DNA from: Apostichopus californicus
Taxonomy: Eukaryota > Echinodermata > Holothuroidea > Aspidochirotida > Stichopodidae
DNA: 22,763 nt
Assembly (NCBI GenBank): GCA_020650975.1
Contig: JAIPMN010000147.1
Coordinates: 23,467-46,229 of the forward strand
Reading direction: 5' to 3'
Below, piece after piece: positions 20,009-22,763 of this stretch. The position numbers and the translations under genes are program-made. The notes beneath the pieces were generated by a model. The model was not told the DNA's origin and did not search any database. It was given only the letters and a program-made list of their open reading frames with translations. Every line of letters begins with the position of its first letter. Position 1 is the first letter of the stretch.

Positions 20009-21480
20009 CCTGTCTTATGGATCACCTTTAAAACCTTACAATACATCAAAAATGAATAACGCGTTGAAAAAAACCGTGACCCGCTTGGGACGGCAACAGT
20101 TTTCACTAAAATTAAGTGTATTTTCTGTTATGTCTATCAGGCTGGAACCATAAATTATCTGAGCAAAAGCACACATCTCTTTACACAACTCAATATATAC
20201 ATGTATACGATCACTCGCAATCACCGAGGCGAAAAGAAAAAAGAGAAAGAAGTTTTGAACCAAGTATTATAACAACGCAAACTTAACAAAATTGTCTGCG
20301 GAAGTCGTTCTCGTCCACGCAATCGCTCACGACGGGCGCAGCATCCAAATCACTTATAGCAAATTAGGTGAAATTGCAGATCATCGGCGATTCATACTTG
20401 GTTAAATAAACTATATGTACAACACCTGAAGAGGTGACCGTAACGGCATTCCACTTTTCTCGTTGTTAACTTTACAACGAATAGGTTAAACTGAACGAAT
20501 TTGCGAAATAATCGGTTCGACTATTTTTACAATATTGTCAACTGATCTTATTTTTCAACTTGAGGTAATTTCGTGACCTGTATCAAAAATGTCCATTATT
20601 TAGATTATTTCTTAGACTGTTGTGCTGAGTCTGTCTCGACTTGTATCTTCAACTTAATGCTTTGAACTAAAACCTTTTTTTCTTCAATTCAAAACGTTTA
20701 CTTCGCAACGCGTTTACTTATTGAAATTGTGATCAATGTATATTAGATTATAAGAGATACTATTGAATATTTAATATCCAACGAATAACTCCCCATAGTT
20801 AATTGGTTCACGGATTTGTTGATAATTTCCCCATTCCGTATTCTGTTCATGTCGTGCTTTTTACATCAATCCCAAAACAATATTCCAGTTCGTTAAACTA
20901 ATGAATGTATGGCAATCAAAATATGGAAGTCTTTCCAACGCAGAACGTACATAACTGGAAACTGAGTAGTTTCTGGATCAGTTGGTACAATTTTAAACCA
21001 TAATGCTTCACAAAAATAAAATGATAAAAGACCAAAACAATTCCTTAAGTACAAAGTCCTGAAACAAGGTCCCTCTTTTTCTTGTTCTTTTCATGTTTGC
21101 ATCCACGTATTATATATGTGCCTACTATTTTATGAAATATGAAAACAAAATGAAATCTTGTTTAAAAGCAAAATTTCCCGCCTTAACAATTACCAATATG
21201 AATATTTGATTGATTAATAAAATATTCATTCATATAGCAAGTAAGAACTATTGGCATTAAACTTTCTGACAGAAAAAGATTAAGGAAATATAATTCCTGA
21301 GATTGGGGGAAGTTGCAATGAGATGAATAATTAAATTTATTGAAGAAAAAAAAGTCACTTTAGAAGACAATTGTTAAACTAATTCTTATAAATGCACTGA
21401 AGAAAGTCGAATCCCTGCACTCAAATATTTAAAAAGGCGGCAATACATACCGTAATTTAGCAACCAACTCAAATCAAAGT
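20009..21480. other. Non-coding AT-rich stretch
   Basis: Apart from the possible short frame after the acceptor-like site at 20008, no coding or repeat feature was recognised. A minus-strand frame at 20036-20263 is unremarkable. Confidence 0.4.
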
Positions 21481-21519
21481 TTAACAAGTCTTTTTCTTGT
21501 TAAGTTGAATAGTTCAACT
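21481..21519 (+). other. Two adjoining perfect hairpins
   Basis: TTAACAAG (21481-21488) pairs with CTTGTTAA (21496-21503) across a T-rich loop of seven. Immediately after, AGTTGAA (21503-21509) pairs with TTCAACT (21513-21519) across the loop TAG. The two stems share base 21503. On either strand the RNA could fold as two consecutive stem-loops. No known element was identified. Confidence 0.6.
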
Positions 21520-21556
21520 TTTATTCAAAAAAGTTTTACTCAAACTTTTACTCAAA
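21519..21556 (+). repeat. Short tandem repeat, unit near CTTTTACTCAAA, three degenerate copies
   Basis: TTTTATTCAAAA, TTTTACTCAAAC and TTTTACTCAAAA follow one another directly after the double hairpin. The last two differ at one base. This may be replication slippage. Confidence 0.7.
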
Positions 21557-22344
21557 ACAGTTTAGGAAAAAAAAAGTCATCATGATAATTACACAGACCA
21601 CACGTATTTTGCTATCTCATTCTCGAGCTCAATGAATATTCATTGTGAAAAGTATATTAATACGTTGTTATTCGGATTAAAACTAAAAGCATTCATCAGA
21701 AGATAATGTACTGATATAATGAAACAGTTACTTTGGATGGCAACAGGGCTACTTGATTTCAGATATTCATAACTTCTTGTCCATCTACCTAAGACAATTG
21801 AATTTTACAATACTATAGTTTGTTTCAACAGAAAATTTCCTTCCTGCATATTAATGAATCGTGGCACATACTTTACATGGTTTTCATGATTTTGCAGTCG
21901 AATAGGAAGGAATACTTTCTTGTAAATGTTATTCATTATTATGTCGACTATCTCTATAGTTGAATTTAGTTGTTCTTGGGTTTTATTTTTCATTTTATAT
22001 AACAAAGTGTACATTGTGTTCTCTGATGTTTTACTACCACGATGACTCAGAACACAAATAACTTCATGGAAATCGTATGAACCTTATTGAAGAGTTACTG
22101 CGCTTACATTCGAGTTGAGCCAAAGCGTGTACATCAAATGCACATCAAAGAAATTGGTCAGTAAAATTTTATTTTATAAGACTAAGCTTCCAAAAATCAC
22201 AAGAATTTGCTTCTGTGTAGAAAAAAAACTAAATTCCCAAACAGTGTATTTACTACTCCTCAAAACGGAATCCTTTGCCACCAAAGATTTGATTTATGCC
22301 ATCACAAAACTTTCAGAAACGAGTGTGGTCAGAAACAGGACTAG
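21557..22344. other. Non-coding AT-rich stretch
   Basis: Frames at 21805-22014 (minus) and 22115-22375 (plus) show no recognised domain and are rich in AT-ending codons. Nothing else seen. Confidence 0.4.
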
Positions 22345-22539
22345 CCTGTGGACCTTACCTCCCAGAGAATACTGACCTTTTACGTCAGAGGTCATTTGAT
22401 TGTCTTCATTATTACCCACTTCTTCACCTCTCTGGGCGTCTTATTTATCATAACGTATATCATCGCCCGCCACACACCGGTGATATTACCTTCCTTCGTG
22501 TTTTGTCACTGCAATACCAGCAGTACTCAGCTTAAATAG
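22345..22539 (+). CDS. Weak candidate exon encoding one membrane segment
   Basis: The frame is open from just after a stop at 22342-22344 to TAG at 22537-22539. It encodes a hydrophobic stretch of about 25 residues, HLIVFIITHFFTSLGVLFII followed by TYIIA, then RHTPVILPSF. Codons here end in C or G clearly more often than the AT-rich background would give. By eye the segment faintly resembles the first membrane span of the FRAG1/DRAM/TMEM150 family (pattern FI-S/T-Y--A, then H-V-P--P), but the family's YISDTG motif is absent. There is no ATG; ACGTCAG at 22382-22388 could be an acceptor, and no convincing donor was seen. A second plus-strand frame is also open here, so chance remains likely. 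Confidence 0.2.
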   Translation, partial: PVDLTSQRILTFYVRGHLIVFIITHFFTSLGVLFIITYIIARHTPVILPSFVFCHCNTSSTQLK

Positions 22540-22580
22540 GTTAAATGTTCCCGGTGAATTAAAGAAAGTGTCGTGAGAGC

Positions 22581-22595
22581 ATATATATATATATA
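22581..22595 (+). repeat. (AT)n microsatellite
   Basis: Seven and a half AT units followed by CAGCTG. Confidence 0.9.
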
Positions 22596-22763
22596 CAGCT
22601 GTCTACATTTTAATATCCTACAAAATATCGACCCTCTTGAAGAAAAGAAGTGGCATATTTTTGTCCGCCAAAAAATAGTATTAAATGACATTTCATTTTC
22701 ACAAAAATCAACAGGAAATGTTACTTCTAGGATACCTATACTGAGTATGAGTATGTTTATATA

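Overview
The window looks like intron-rich animal (metazoan) nuclear DNA, most likely from a marine invertebrate. It is AT-rich by eye. It has one clear protein-coding exon with splice signals on both sides, a SINE with target-site duplications, a probable hAT-type non-autonomous DNA transposon, a satellite-like array, a minisatellite and many microsatellites. No rRNA, intact tRNA, operon or CRISPR array was seen. Species cannot be fixed from the sequence. All positions and alignments were read by eye, with no database search.

Left part (1-2100): the one confident gene fragment is a minus-strand exon (1515 down to 1271). It encodes a Glu/Gly/Ser-rich stretch and then the first half of an eukaryotic cold-shock domain (KWFN, KGYGFI, DVFVHQ), so the gene is a Y-box-type or LIN28-like RNA-binding protein. 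The rest of the domain must lie beyond the left edge of the window. The downstream intron (1270 to 1) carries an oppositely oriented tRNA-derived SINE (about 617-869). The upstream intron carries a 20-bp minisatellite (1548-1707) that begins about 30 bases from the splice acceptor.

Middle (2100-12300): mostly non-coding DNA. It holds a pair of diverged repeats that each contain an exact TCAAGGTCA nuclear-receptor half-site, an unidentified open region at 4158-4649, a hAT-like element at 8006-8273, and G-tracts. At 12024-12062 on the minus strand there is a compact motif that fits a type I hammerhead ribozyme with a loopless, self-complementary stem III. That design is known from Penelope-like retroelements and animal retrozymes.

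Right part (12300-22763): long AT-rich non-coding stretches, a four-copy tandem array of about 160 bp (16421-17060), facing (CA)n and (GT)n tracts, TA repeats, a pyrimidine tract ending in a strong acceptor-like CAG, a pair of adjoining perfect hairpins (21481-21519), and a weak candidate membrane-segment exon at 22345-22539.

The observations most worth follow-up are the hammerhead-like motif, the SINE with its structured body, the hAT-like element, and the minisatellite whose unit repeats a branch-point-like motif next to the acceptor of the cold-shock-domain exon.
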